A stretch of DNA of 64,000 bases from Pseudovibrio ascidiaceicola (GCF_900114245.1 NZ_FOSK01000001.1:62001-126000), one strand, 5' to 3'. Positions 27,333 to 36,376 are shown, counted from the first letter of the stretch. The notes: a model not told the origin generated them from the letters alone. A program made the numbers and translations.

Positions 27333-28748
27333 ATGTTTCTCAGCGTCTTTGAAATTTTCAAGATCGGTATAGGTCCGTCTTCGTCCCATACAATGGGACC
27401 GATGACCGCCGCCGCACGTTTCCTGGATGAATTGAGAGACGGCCGGCGCATATGGCCCGGCGCAGGTGCACCTAAGAGATTGCGCTGCACTCTTCATGGC
27501 TCACTCGCCTGGACAGGCAAAGGCCATGCCACAGACAGAGCTGTTATTCTCGGACTTGCAGGCTGCACGCCAGAAACTCTGGACCCGGATGAAGCAGAAG
27601 CGCTCGAAAAACAGATCGCAACAGAAAAGAAGCTCCATCTTCCTGACCTGCCAGAGTTGGATTTCGATCCCGATAAAGACGTTATCTTCGATTTCGAGAA
27701 AAACCTGCCAGGCCACGCAAATGGTATGGTGATCGAAGCTTACGATGCCCAAGATCGCCTGCATCTTCAGGAAACATTCTATTCCATCGGCGGCGGGTTC
27801 GTGCTGACCGAGGAGGAACTGGATCGCCTGAAAGCTGCTGAAGCATCAGGTGATCAAGCCCCCGATGAAATTAAAGGCATGCCTTACCCATTCGCCACAG
27901 CGCAAGAAATGCTGGAGATGGGACAAAAATCCGGCAAAACCATTGCTGAGATGAAGCGCGCCAACGAGATCACCTCTCTGGATCCACAAGAACTGGACAC
28001 CAAGCTCTGGAAAATCTGGGATGTGATGAACGCCTGTATGGAACGCGGTCTAAATACAGAAGGCGAACTACCGGGCGGTCTTACAGTTAAGCGTCGTGCA
28101 GCCGCAATCAAACAACAGCTGGAAGATGAGCGCGGCAACAACATGAGCATGCCTCATGTTGCCAACGACTGGCTCTCTGTCTACGCAATGGCGGTGAACG
28201 AAGAAAACGCTGCTGGCGGCAAGGTCGTCACCGCACCAACAAACGGCGCAGCAGGCGTTATCCCGGCAACCGTCAAGTATTACCGTGAGCATTGCCCAGG
28301 CAGTAACGATGAGGGCATAAAAACCTTCCTCCTCACATCAGCAGCTGTTGGTGGCATAATCAAACACAATGCATCTATTTCTGGTGCTGAAGTTGGTTGT
28401 CAGGGCGAAGTTGGCTCCGCCGCTGCAATGGCAGCCGCAGGCCTTTGCGCAGCTCTTGGCGGCACGAACGAGCAGATTGAGAACGCAGCTGAAATCGCTC
28501 TGGAGCATCACCTTGGCATGACTTGTGATCCAGTCGGTGGTCTCGTTCAGGTGCCATGCATCGAGCGCAACGGCCTCGGCGCCATCAAGGCAGTCTCAGC
28601 AGCTTCTCTGGCTCTGCGTGGAGATGGCTCTCACTACATGCCACTGGACAACTGCGTTGAAGCCATGCGCCAGACTGGGGTGGAGATGAACGATAAATAC
28701 AAAGAAACCAGCAAGGGCGGTCTGGCAGTCAACCTGCCAGAATGCTGA
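27333..28748 (+). CDS. sdaA: L-serine ammonia-lyase, iron-sulfur type
   Basis: A 471-residue oxygen-sensitive enzyme that deaminates L-serine to pyruvate. The start at the ATG at 27333 gives the family opening [19 protein letters not shown] and has AAGGTG ten bases ahead. A frame beginning 15 codons earlier is not family-like. The N-terminal beta domain (about 1-155) and C-terminal alpha domain (about 185-465) are fused, as in E. coli SdaA. Fe-S cysteines are in [20 protein letters not shown] and [10 protein letters not shown]. Its stop is four bases from that of convergent mnmD. Confidence 0.96.
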   Translation: MFLSVFEIFKIGIGPSSSHTMGPMTAAARFLDELRDGRRIWPGAGAPKRLRCTLHGSLAWTGKGHATDRAVILGLAGCTPETLDPDEAEALEKQIATEKKLHLPDLPELDFDPDKDVIFDFEKNLPGHANGMVIEAYDAQDRLHLQETFYSIGGGFVLTEEELDRLKAAEASGDQAPDEIKGMPYPFATAQEMLEMGQKSGKTIAEMKRANEITSLDPQELDTKLWKIWDVMNACMERGLNTEGELPGGLTVKRRAAAIKQQLEDERGNNMSMPHVANDWLSVYAMAVNEENAAGGKVVTAPTNGAAGVIPATVKYYREHCPGSNDEGIKTFLLTSAAVGGIIKHNASISGAEVGCQGEVGSAAAMAAAGLCAALGGTNEQIENAAEIALEHHLGMTCDPVGGLVQVPCIERNGLGAIKAVSAASLALRGDGSHYMPLDNCVEAMRQTGVEMNDKYKETSKGGLAVNLPEC

Positions 28749-28752
28749 TTGA

Positions 28753-29454
28753 TCAAGCTTCGGTGGGGGCAGTCTTCTGCCCCACCATCATCTGGCGCTT
28801 CGTGCCATAGCCTTTGATACGCTCCACCTCAAAACCTGCTGTTTGCAGGTTTCGGCGCACCCACCCTGCAGCCGTGTAGGTGCCAAAGGTTCCGCCAATA
28901 GCGGTTTTCTCTCCGACAGCAAGCATAAGATCCCGCCCCCACAGCTCTGGGTTCCGTGCCGGATTAAAGCCATCAAGGAACCAGGCATCAACGGGTATGG
29001 ACAGGGTTGGCAGCATCTCACGAGCATCCCCAACACCAAGCAGCAGTCGCACACCATCAATGGTGATTGGATTCCAACCCGGCTGAGGCTTCCATGCAGC
29101 CAGCAGCTTGTCTTTAAACTCTTTGATCTCGGGCCATTGCGACAGAGCTTTCTCAATCTCCGGCGCTTCCATCGGATACAACTCAAACGAAACATAAGTC
29201 AGCTTGGCCCGCTCAGCTTCTGGCAAACTCAGAAGCAACTCCAACGTGGCGAGAAAATTAAGCCCGGTTCCAAATCCCAGTTCAGCAATAGTAAAAGACT
29301 GTGCACCCACCCAGCGTTCAGGGAGTTGATTACCCTGCAGAAATACGTAGCGCGTTTCGCCTAATCCACCGGCTTTGGAGTAATAAGTATCTCCAAACTG
29401 CGACGCATAAGGCACATTCGCATCATCCCATTCCAATTTTGGGCGCTCTGTCAT
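28753..29454 (-). CDS. mnmD: tRNA 5-methylaminomethyl-2-thiouridine methyltransferase (MnmD)
   Basis: A 233-residue SAM-dependent methyltransferase equal to the N-terminal half of E. coli MnmC. It methylates the nm5 group on wobble uridine 34. Signatures are FGDTYYSKAGGLGETRYVFL, motif I in TIAELGFGTGLNFLA, FLDGFNPARNPELW and GTYTAAGWVRRNL. The ATG at 29454 starts the family-like sequence; 17 residues from further upstream are not conserved. It is divergent from the gene for the FAD half, with 69 bases between the two starts. Confidence 0.9.
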   Translation of the reverse strand: MTERPKLEWDDANVPYASQFGDTYYSKAGGLGETRYVFLQGNQLPERWVGAQSFTIAELGFGTGLNFLATLELLLSLPEAERAKLTYVSFELYPMEAPEIEKALSQWPEIKEFKDKLLAAWKPQPGWNPITIDGVRLLLGVGDAREMLPTLSIPVDAWFLDGFNPARNPELWGRDLMLAVGEKTAIGGTFGTYTAAGWVRRNLQTAGFEVERIKGYGTKRQMMVGQKTAPTEA

Positions 29455-29523
29455 ATGTCTAAGCCAAATCTCTAACGTAAAAATCGGTCTGGGCTTATAC
29501 CCCAACCTGGGAAATAAAAAAAC

Positions 29524-30642
29524 ATGACCTACGATATAGTTGTTGTTGGAGGGGGAATTTTCGGACTTAGCGTCGCCAAAGCCGCACTCGGAAAAGGCTT
29601 GAAAGTCGCTCTTCTGGAAAAAAACACCATCGCATCAGGCGCCAGCGCTGGCCTTGTTGGTGCGTTGATGCCTCACGTACCAAGTAAATGGAACGACAAA
29701 AAGCAATTCCAGCTGGATGCGCTGATCGAACTCTCCGATATCGTGGAGGAGCTGGAAGAAGCCACCGGCCTTTCTGTCGGCTATAGCCGTGCAGGTCGTC
29801 TGATTCCGCTTTACACTGACCCCAAGCTCGAACATGCCCTCTCCCGCGTTGAAGAAAGCAAGCAACGCTGGAGAAGTGATGAAACTGGCTTCACTTTCAA
29901 TGTGGTGAAAAAAACGCCGTTCAATGACTGGCTCACACCAGAAGCCGCCCCACTTGGCATCATTTGGGACACCTTGGCAGCACGTGCCAATCCGCGCCTT
30001 GTGTCTGCAGGCCTCAAAGCTCTGTTGGAAACCCGCATCGACATCATGGAGCACACTGAGTACCTAGGCTTTGACGAAGCTACAGGGACCGTTGCACTTG
30101 GTAATGGCGAGAGCCTGAGTGCTGACCGTGTTGTCTTATCCGCAGGTTATGAAGGGTTTGAACCACTCAGCAAGATTGCAGGCAAACCCATTGGCATGGG
30201 TGTGAAAGGTCAATCCCTTTTGCTTGAATACAAAGCCGACAAGCCTCTTCCAGTGATCTATGACAACGGAATTTATGTTGTCTCACATGCCAACGGTACT
30301 GTCGCCGTCGGCTCCACCTCTGAGCAGGAGTGGACCAGCAAAGAGCCTATAGAAACAGATATTCAGACCATGCTCTTCAAGGCAGTCGGCTTTTGTCCTT
30401 CATTGAAAGGCGCGCCGATCCTCACCCGTTGGGCAGGTATCCGACCAAAATGTAAGAAACGGGACCCTTTGGTCGGCCTCATTCCAGGCAAAGACAAAAC
30501 ATGGGTGGCAACTGGTGGCTTCAAAATTTCCTATGCTATTTCTCATCGCATAGCAGCCTGCCTCATGCAGGAAATGTTCCCTGAACAGGATCAGGCAATC
30601 CACTTACCAGAGAGCTTCAAGCCAGCCTTCCATTTTGGATAA
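29524..30642 (+). CDS. FAD-dependent oxidoreductase resembling the MnmC C-terminal half
   Basis: A 372-residue D-amino-acid-oxidase-fold enzyme. The FAD loop IVVVGGGIFGLSVAKAALGK is at 4-23, EKNTIASGASAGLVGALMPH follows, and TRWAGIRPKCKKRDPLVGLI and TGGFKISYAISH close the flavin site. In E. coli this domain removes the carboxymethyl group from cmnm5-uridine and is fused to MnmD. Here both parts are separate, divergent genes, so I infer the same tRNA wobble modification. Other glycine-oxidase roles cannot be excluded by sequence alone. Confidence 0.8.
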   Translation: MTYDIVVVGGGIFGLSVAKAALGKGLKVALLEKNTIASGASAGLVGALMPHVPSKWNDKKQFQLDALIELSDIVEELEEATGLSVGYSRAGRLIPLYTDPKLEHALSRVEESKQRWRSDETGFTFNVVKKTPFNDWLTPEAAPLGIIWDTLAARANPRLVSAGLKALLETRIDIMEHTEYLGFDEATGTVALGNGESLSADRVVLSAGYEGFEPLSKIAGKPIGMGVKGQSLLLEYKADKPLPVIYDNGIYVVSHANGTVAVGSTSEQEWTSKEPIETDIQTMLFKAVGFCPSLKGAPILTRWAGIRPKCKKRDPLVGLIPGKDKTWVATGGFKISYAISHRIAACLMQEMFPEQDQAIHLPESFKPAFHFG

Positions 30643-30887
30643 AGCCTGCACGAAGAGAACCAAAATCGTTTGCCCTTTCAGTTTCAGGGCAAACGACCTC
30701 TGCTAATTGGTACTTTTTCAGGTACACCTTCGGGAAATTAGCTCAAAATATAGAAAAATGAGGCATGCTGGACCTTGCAGGTGCCTCAGTTCAAAGTTAC
30801 ATGAGGAATAACTCTGTTTCCCAAGCTCTGTCTTCCGGGAAGCAACTCAGCTAGTTCATCTTCGCAAACTTGGAGTTTAACCAGTCC

Positions 30888-31178
30888 ATGCGCGCTATTC
30901 TTGATGTCGTTTTCATCATTCTAAATCTTTACACGTGGGTCATTATTGCGAACGTGATCTTCTCTTGGCTCTATGCGTTCAACGTGGTGAACTCAAGCAA
31001 TCAGTTCATCGCAATGATCGGGCAGACACTTTACAATCTGACTGAACCACTCCTACGCCCTATCCGCCGGTTTTTGCCAGCAATGGGTGGACTGGATCTT
31101 TCCCCGATTGTTTTGCTGCTCGGCATTTTCCTTATTGAGCGCATCATCGGCCTCTACGTTTATCCCTACGTATTTTAA
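30888..31178 (+). CDS. YggT family membrane protein
   Basis: A 96-residue protein with two hydrophobic segments (about 1-25 and 65-90) and the family core YTWVIIANVIFSWLYAF, TEPLLRPIRRFLPAMGGLDL and SPIVLLLGI. YggT proteins are linked to cell division, osmotic and envelope homeostasis; the mechanism is unknown. The ATG at 30888 has GGAG 13 bases ahead. The DUF167 gene follows after three bases, the usual partner. Confidence 0.9.
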   Translation: MRAILDVVFIILNLYTWVIIANVIFSWLYAFNVVNSSNQFIAMIGQTLYNLTEPLLRPIRRFLPAMGGLDLSPIVLLLGIFLIERIIGLYVYPYVF

Positions 31179-31181
31179 GTA

Positions 31182-31502
31182 GTGGCTGAACAAGAACGCC
31201 CTTGGAAACTGCAGGCTGACGGAATTCTAATCACCGTCCGCCTCACCCCCAGATCCTCGAAGGATCAAGTTGAAAAGATAGGCGAGCAGTCCGATGGCCG
31301 ACCGCTCGTATTGGCACGTGTTCGTGCAGTGCCAGAAAAAGGCGCTGCAAACAAAGCTGTTGCAAACCTTTTTGCGAAAGTACTCTCAGTTCCCAAATCA
31401 TCGGCAGAAGTGATTGCAGGCTCCACCGCCCGCATAAAAACACTGCGCGTCTACGGCGAACCACAAGAGCTGCAAAAAAGGCTAGAAGATCACCTCTCCT
31501 AG
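31182..31502 (+). CDS. DUF167 (YggU) family protein
   Basis: A 106-residue protein with the family core ITVRLTPRSSKDQVEKI, RVRAVPEKGAANKAVANLFAK split over residues 48-68, and the end VIAGSTARIKTLRV. It has an alpha/beta fold of unknown function. The start is a GTG three bases behind the yggT stop, so translation is probably coupled. Confidence 0.9.
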   Translation: MAEQERPWKLQADGILITVRLTPRSSKDQVEKIGEQSDGRPLVLARVRAVPEKGAANKAVANLFAKVLSVPKSSAEVIAGSTARIKTLRVYGEPQELQKRLEDHLS

Positions 31503-31567
31503 CCTTCAAAGATAAATTCTGCACGTACCCTGATCAGAAAATCAAAATCAGTTCTCAAGGATACGTT

Positions 31568-31759
31568 TTAGTCTTCAAGCTTACGTGCTTCTTCTTCCAA
31601 CATAATCGGAATACCATTCCGAATTGGATAGGCCAGCTTCGCAGCGCGGGAGACTAGCTCCTGGTTCTCAGGATTGTACTCAAGCGTCGTCTTCGTCACA
31701 GGACAAACCAACAGCTCCAAAAGCCGACGGTCCAGCTGTGGCGCTTCAAATTCGCTCAT
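31568..31759 (-). CDS. Trm112 family protein
   Basis: A 62-residue Trm112-like protein: [17 protein letters not shown], then [19 protein letters not shown]. Bacterial members are small activators or zinc-ribbon-like partners of methyltransferases. Only one cysteine remains, so zinc binding is doubtful. The ATG at 31759 has GAGGG six bases ahead; an earlier ATG adds five residues and is less likely. Last gene of the thioredoxin-LON-Trm112 row, a conserved alphaproteobacterial order. Confidence 0.9.
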   Translation of the reverse strand: MSEFEAPQLDRRLLELLVCPVTKTTLEYNPENQELVSRAAKLAYPIRNGIPIMLEEEARKLED

Positions 31760-31792
31760 AGAGCCCTCATTCATCTTTTGTTGTTACCTGCG

Positions 31793-32482
31793 TTACTGAA
31801 GCGTGCTGCCAGTACCACCATTGCCACGTGCCAGCTCAACTTCAGCCAGCGCAATCAGCGTATCCGCGCGCACTTTCAGATTCTCCGTTTCCAACAGAGC
31901 CTGCTTCTCTTTCGGTCCATAAGGACTCATCATGCACAATGCATTAACCAAAACCTCGGTCGAGGCAGAATTGACACTATCCCAATCCGCTTCAAGGTCG
32001 TTCACACTCAAATATTCTTTGAGCGTAGACAGCAACAGATCTCGATCAACATCATCTTCCCCGATGCCGGTCGTCAAATCACCAGCAAAGCAGGTCGCAT
32101 CAACATGACCGCGACGGAATGGGGCACGCTCTTCCAGCTCGCCACGAAGCTCAAAGCGAGAGACGCCAGACAACGTAATCAGATAGCGGCCATCGCCACT
32201 TTCCTGAAACCCTGTAATGCGCCCCATGCAGCCAACAGTGCAGAGCTTTGGCCTACCGGCCAATTCTTCATCACTTGTTTCAAACTGCGGCTGAATTACC
32301 CCAATCATGCGATCAGTACGCAAAGCACTGTCGATCATCGACGTATAGCGCGGCTCAAATACATTGAGAGGCATATGGGAGCGCGGGAGCAAGATAGCTC
32401 CCGGCAAAACAAACAACGGCACAACCTGCGGCAGATCATCCAGACCTGCGTAGGTCGCATTTCCAACAGTCATCGAGGCCAC
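31793..32482 (-). CDS. LON substrate-binding domain protein
   Basis: A 226-229-residue cytoplasmic protein consisting of the Lon N-terminal domain alone, with no ATPase or protease part: PLFVLPGAILLPRSHMPLNVF, then EPRYTSMIDSAL, and a helical end. It may bind unfolded or damaged proteins. Start is either the GTG at 32482 or the ATG three codons later. It lies 34 bases behind the thioredoxin gene. Confidence 0.88.
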   Translation of the reverse strand: MASMTVGNATYAGLDDLPQVVPLFVLPGAILLPRSHMPLNVFEPRYTSMIDSALRTDRMIGVIQPQFETSDEELAGRPKLCTVGCMGRITGFQESGDGRYLITLSGVSRFELRGELEERAPFRRGHVDATCFAGDLTTGIGEDDVDRDLLLSTLKEYLSVNDLEADWDSVNSASTEVLVNALCMMSPYGPKEKQALLETENLKVRADTLIALAEVELARGNGGTGSTLQ

Positions 32483-32516
32483 TTAAGTGCTCTCCGCTCT
32501 TATCATTAGGCCAAGA

Positions 32517-33515
32517 TTACGAGAATAAAATTGAGGAGAGTTTACGGCGACCATAAGCAGAACCTGCATCTTTAAAGCCCCAGGCTTCAAAAAACTGCAA
32601 TAACTGCTTGCGCGCGCCATCTTCATTCCACTCACGTTCACGGCGAATAATCTCAATCAGCTCATCAACGGCACCAGTTTTGTCCCCTTTACCGTTCAGT
32701 GCGAGCGCAAGGTCAAAACGAGCCTGATGATCATCTGCATTCGCTTCTACGCGCTCACGCAACTCTGCAAGGTCATCAAGCCCCTCAGATTGCTCGGCGA
32801 GTTCAAGCGCAGCCTTAGCGGCTGCAAAATGCTGGGAGCCCTGCTCATCTTCCGGGATCATATCGAGCATCTGTTTTGCATGGTCTTTCTCACCAAGCGC
32901 CAGATAGCACATAGCAAGCCCACACAACGCCTGCACGTTACCAGCATCGATAGAAAGCGCGCTACCGTAAAGCTGCGCAGCTTCTGGATACCCTTCTGCA
33001 TCACGAAGCTCATCAGCCTTCTCAAGCATCACTTCCAGATCACTTGGACCAATGTTTACGCCAATCCGATCGAGAAACTTTTTAATTTCACCTTCGGTCT
33101 GCGCACCCATAAACCCGTCAACAGGCTGACCACCTTTAAACGCAAACACTGCCGGGATCGACTGAACACCCATCTGACCCGCAACTTCCGGGTAGTCTTC
33201 GATGTTCATCTTCACCAGCTTGAGAGCACCATTCGCTTCTTTGACGACTTTTTCAAGCGTCGGCGTAAGCTGCTTACAAGGACCACACCATGGCGCCCAG
33301 AAGTCAACAAGAACCACCTGATTACGGGAGCCCTCAATAACGTCCTGCACAAAGGTCTGAGTGGTCGTATCAACAATCAAGTCAGCAGCATTAACTGCTG
33401 GAGCAGCGGATGGAGATGCCGCACCAGCCTGTGTGTTGGTCTGGTAACCGCCGCCATATCCACCGCCAAGGGAGCCACCAAAGCTGCCACCTACGGAATA
33501 ACCGGATCCACTCAT
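32517..33515 (-). CDS. Thioredoxin-TPR co-chaperone (CnoX/YbbN type)
   Basis: A 332-residue protein. Residues 1-35 are an unusual Gly/Ser/Tyr-rich tail. The thioredoxin domain covers about 45-150 with an intact W-C77-G-P-C80 active site, and four tetratricopeptide-like repeats fill 155-325. E. coli CnoX has the same layout and guards proteins against chlorine stress before handing them to GroEL or DnaK; it lacks the redox motif, which is retained here. First gene of a three-gene row with the LON-domain and Trm112 proteins, suggesting a shared proteostasis role. Confidence 0.9.
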   Translation of the reverse strand: MSGSGYSVGGSFGGSLGGGYGGGYQTNTQAGAASPSAAPAVNAADLIVDTTTQTFVQDVIEGSRNQVVLVDFWAPWCGPCKQLTPTLEKVVKEANGALKLVKMNIEDYPEVAGQMGVQSIPAVFAFKGGQPVDGFMGAQTEGEIKKFLDRIGVNIGPSDLEVMLEKADELRDAEGYPEAAQLYGSALSIDAGNVQALCGLAMCYLALGEKDHAKQMLDMIPEDEQGSQHFAAAKAALELAEQSEGLDDLAELRERVEANADDHQARFDLALALNGKGDKTGAVDELIEIIRREREWNEDGARKQLLQFFEAWGFKDAGSAYGRRKLSSILFS

Positions 33516-33635
33516 TATTTTGACCCTTTACTGAATTGGGAGCTGCTCATATCAGCGCTCCGCATATCAAAATCTCTAACTGCTGCCTAAAATGGTCTTA
33601 GATGAGGCCAATTACAATTGGCGATCACCCAGTTT

Positions 33636-34163
33636 TTATAGATCTTCAGTGACTTTCTGCGCCTCAGCAGAAACCGCAAGCACTTTGGCATCATGCCCAC
33701 ATGCCTTGGCAAACACCATCAGACCTTCCGCTGAAATCGCCGTGGAAGCATTATTTAGTAACGGATGAAAGTTCAAAACTTCCTGCTCCATCATATCTGC
33801 ATCAAACACCACGGATACACGTTGCGCTCCCCGATCATTAATCAAAGAGAATGGCGTGACAGATCCTGGAGTAACACCCAGCACCTCTTCAAGCAGATCA
33901 GCCTTGCCAAATGAAACACGACCAGATGCGCCAATAATGCTCGAAATTTTCTTCAGATCTATCGTAGCATCATGAAGGGCCACGACCAAAAAGAGATTTC
34001 CTTTTTTGTCTTTAAGGAAGAGATTCTTAGTGTGCCCGCCTGAAATGCGGTCATGCAGATCAGCCGATTCAGCAACCGTAAAAACCGGCTCATGATCGAT
34101 TGTAGAAACCGGTATGTTCAAGTCTTCCAAAAAAGATATCAGTTGCGAACGGCTTGCTGGCAT
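33636..34163 (-). CDS. Prolyl-tRNA editing protein (YbaK/ProXp-ala type)
   Basis: A 175-residue editing-domain protein that hydrolyses mischarged aminoacyl-tRNA, probably Ala-tRNA(Pro). Signatures: HEPVFTVAESADLHDRISGG, HTKNLFLKDKKGNLFLVVA and GVTPGSVTPFSLIND. The start at 34163 has AGAGG about ten bases ahead; a frame extending 33 residues further crosses the terminator behind the cytochrome peroxidase gene and is rejected. Confidence 0.9.
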   Translation of the reverse strand: MPASRSQLISFLEDLNIPVSTIDHEPVFTVAESADLHDRISGGHTKNLFLKDKKGNLFLVVALHDATIDLKKISSIIGASGRVSFGKADLLEEVLGVTPGSVTPFSLINDRGAQRVSVVFDADMMEQEVLNFHPLLNNASTAISAEGLMVFAKACGHDAKVLAVSAEAQKVTEDL

Positions 34164-34241
34164 GTAGAACGACCTCTCCCAAGTCTCTGAGACAAACCAA
34201 GTGTTTGTCACATAAATGCTGCACCGTTTTAAGCCACCTAT

Positions 34242-34278
34242 AGAAAAAGGCAAGCGGTCCATAAGAACCGCCTGCCTC
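34242..34278 (-). terminator. Terminator of the cytochrome c peroxidase gene
   Basis: AGGCAAGCGGT (34248-34258) pairs with ACCGCCTGCCT (34267-34277) apart from one mismatch. On the reverse strand it is followed by TTTTTC, 27 bases after the stop codon. Confidence 0.75.
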
Positions 34279-34304
34279 TAGCAAACCGGGGGCGAATAGT
34301 TTGC

Positions 34305-35369
34305 TTAGTGAGCCGTCATGACTGACGGATCAGGGAGTGGTGTTGAATCTGTTCGAACTGGCAGAATCGGATATTCAACGCTCGGCTGCTCTCCTGTAAG
34401 GGTCTTCAGGAAAATAGTAATTGCATCAATATCTTCTTCACTCAGTTCAGCACCAAGCTGAGAGCTGGCCATAATAGCGACTGCCTGCTTCAAATCCCAA
34501 ACCTTGCCGGAATGGAAGTAAGGAGCTGTCAAATCGATATTGCGCAGCGGAGAAGCACGGAAAACGTATTCTTCCTCGGCAGTTTGAGTGACAGCAAAGC
34601 GACCTTTGTCGTTGACTGGAAGAACATCTGCACCTGGTTTTTCAACCACACCGAATGGATAGTAGCCTTCACCACCAATGTTCACACCGCCATGACAAGC
34701 GGCACACCCGGTGTCCATAAACACCTGCAGTCCCTGCTTTTCCTGCGCATTGAGAGCGTTTTCATTGCCCTCAAGAAACAGATCAAACTTGGAAGCAGGC
34801 GTAATCAAAGTAGCCTCATACGCTTCAATTGCCTTCGCCATATTGTCAAAGTTCGCTGGTAACTCCTCACCTGGGAATGCTCTTGAAAACTGCTCGGTAT
34901 ATCCAGGCATACTGTTCAGAACAGCTTCAACCCGCTCAGGTGTACTCGCCATTTCAACACCAGCTTGCACTGGGCCTTTGGCCTGCTCTTTCAGGTCTTC
35001 AGCACGACCATCCCAAAACTGGGCAAGGTTGAATACGGCATTCAACACAGTCGGTGCGTTACGAGGCCCCTTTTGCCATCCATGGCCAATGGATGTCTCC
35101 AGATTATCATCCCCACCCATGCCAAGGTTGTGGCAGCTGTTGCACGACAACAATCCCGAAAGCGATAATCGCGGATCAAAGAAGAGCTGACGCCCGAGAT
35201 CAATTTTTTCGCGGGTAATCGTGTTGCCTTTAACACTAGGTACAGCGTGCGGGATCGGCTTGAAGTAAGAGCGCGCCTCTTCCAGCAACTCAGACTGAGC
35301 AAAAGCCCCTCCCTGAGCAGCCATGCCGAAAACAGATGCGCCAATCAATGTCTTAATTATTGCTCGCAT
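34305..35369 (-). CDS. Dihaem cytochrome c peroxidase
   Basis: A 354-residue periplasmic enzyme that reduces hydrogen peroxide with electrons from cytochrome c. Signal peptide at 1-25 (KTLIGASVFGMAAQGGAFAQ). Two haem c sites: C76-N-S-C79-H80 for the peroxidatic haem and C222-A-A-C225-H226 for the electron-transfer haem. FFDPRLSLSG and the FWDGRAEDL segment are typical of the CcpA/MauG family. The start at 35369 is decided by GGAGG five bases ahead. It has its own terminator and a palindromic site upstream. Confidence 0.94.
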   Translation of the reverse strand: MRAIIKTLIGASVFGMAAQGGAFAQSELLEEARSYFKPIPHAVPSVKGNTITREKIDLGRQLFFDPRLSLSGLLSCNSCHNLGMGGDDNLETSIGHGWQKGPRNAPTVLNAVFNLAQFWDGRAEDLKEQAKGPVQAGVEMASTPERVEAVLNSMPGYTEQFSRAFPGEELPANFDNMAKAIEAYEATLITPASKFDLFLEGNENALNAQEKQGLQVFMDTGCAACHGGVNIGGEGYYPFGVVEKPGADVLPVNDKGRFAVTQTAEEEYVFRASPLRNIDLTAPYFHSGKVWDLKQAVAIMASSQLGAELSEEDIDAITIFLKTLTGEQPSVEYPILPVRTDSTPLPDPSVMTAH

Positions 35370-35439
35370 GAATTCCTCCATCATCACGAGATAACGGAGT
35401 TTAGAATCACTACAAACAAAAGCACATTGATGCAACCGC

Positions 35440-35464
35440 TTGACATTTACTATGGTAATATCAA
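35440..35464. promoter_or_regulatory. Imperfect palindrome upstream of the peroxidase gene
   Basis: Arms TTGA (35440-35443) and TCAA (35461-35464) with inner ATT/AAT and a C/G pair, centred about 85 bases before the start codon. The end bases recall FNR-type sites (TTGA/TCAA), but the spacing is too wide. The cognate regulator is unknown. Confidence 0.3.
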
Positions 35465-36064
35465 AATTTTCACCATGTCATAACGCGTAACTGTCATCGA
35501 ATATATTTAGATATACAAAAAATACTTGAAATATGAATTCCGCTAATACTTACTAATACTATAAATCTAGGAAACTATAATCACAGGACATACGCAAAGC
35601 TCTCTCCTTACACTTAGAATAACTCTAATATAGACAAAAAATTGAGAGCTTTGACCGCGTGCAACTTATGTTTCTCAAGGGCATGTACTTTTCCTTCAAA
35701 ACGTTCTCTTAGAATATACTAATACACGACTGCGACATACTGCCCCCAATTACAAATTGTGATCCTAAGGTCGTCTGAATGTTGTTCTTAGCCACGCTCG
35801 CTAATGTCCATTCTGAATGTGATTAAAAAAATTCCTGATCTTATTGAGATATATGAGGGAACCTGTTTCTTTTTCATGCGTCCCATCCACTACCGCGGAC
35901 AAAACAACATAGGTTATTTTACTCAAGTGCAATTATTTCCACAACGATAGAACAGCCTCACATAATCGCCTATCTATTTGTTATATAATATCTTTTTCTG
36001 CATGATCGACAACTTCTGCGTCCACAATCTCTGAGAAACCCCACAATCAATTTCAAATTCCTTG

Positions 36065-36093
36065 TTGCATTCACCCCGAGCTTTTGTCATATA
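36065..36093 (+). promoter_or_regulatory. Possible promoter of the tRNA-Gly pair
   Basis: TTGCAT (36065-36070), 17 bases, then CATATA (36088-36093), about 50 bases before the first tRNA. The fit to consensus is only moderate. Confidence 0.3.
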
Positions 36094-36143
36094 GCTCCCA
36101 CCTCACCGACGGGGCCGCAACAAACGGCTCTAGCGAAACAGAT

Positions 36144-36218
36144 GCGGGCGTAGCTCAGGGGTAGAGCATAACCTTGCCAAGGTTAGGGTCGTGAGTTCGA
36201 ATCTCATCGCCCGCTCCA
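36144..36218 (+). tRNA. tRNA-Gly, anticodon GCC (copy 1)
   Basis: GCGGGCG and CGCCCGC acceptor arms. Anticodon loop TTGCCAA between AACC-type stems gives GCC. The T arm is GTGAG-TTCGAAT-CTCAT. CCA is encoded at 36216-36218. Confidence 0.97.
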
Positions 36219-36266
36219 GTTTCTCTAAGAAACTGAGTTTTCGCGAAGTTGGAATTTTTTGGATAT

Positions 36267-36341
36267 GCGGGCGTAGCTCAGGGGTAGAGCATAACCTTGC
36301 CAAGGTTAGGGTCGGGCGTTCGAATCGCCTCGCCCGCTCCA
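36267..36341 (+). tRNA. tRNA-Gly, anticodon GCC (copy 2)
   Basis: Identical to copy 1 through the anticodon and variable region, but the T arm is GGGCG-TTCGAAT-CGCCT. The stem is changed on both sides while pairing is kept. Encoded CCA ends at 36341. A 48-base spacer separates the copies. Confidence 0.97.
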
Positions 36342-36347
36342 AAAAAA

Positions 36348-36376
36348 CAAAACAACCGCCGCGAGGCGGTTTTTTG
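36348..36376. terminator. Terminator behind tRNA-Gly, probably bidirectional
   Basis: AACCGCC and GGCGGTT arms around GCGA with T-rich sequence on the right and A-rich on the left. It also suits the convergent monooxygenase gene. Confidence 0.8.

Larger units (their letters stand above)
35370..36143. other. Long AT-rich gap before the tRNA-Gly genes
   Basis: About 770 bases without a gene on either strand. It is clearly richer in A and T than the surrounding genes. Recognisable parts are the palindrome before the peroxidase gene and a weak tRNA promoter at the right end. The rest shows no hairpin or frame I would defend. Confidence 0.5.

Noticed and set aside
31778-32509. 243-codon forward frame opposite the LON-domain gene
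   Set aside because: Shadow frame; the reverse strand has clear homology and operon context.
32727-33590. 287-codon forward frame opposite the thioredoxin-TPR gene
   Set aside because: Shadow of a well-supported gene on the other strand; no domain visible.
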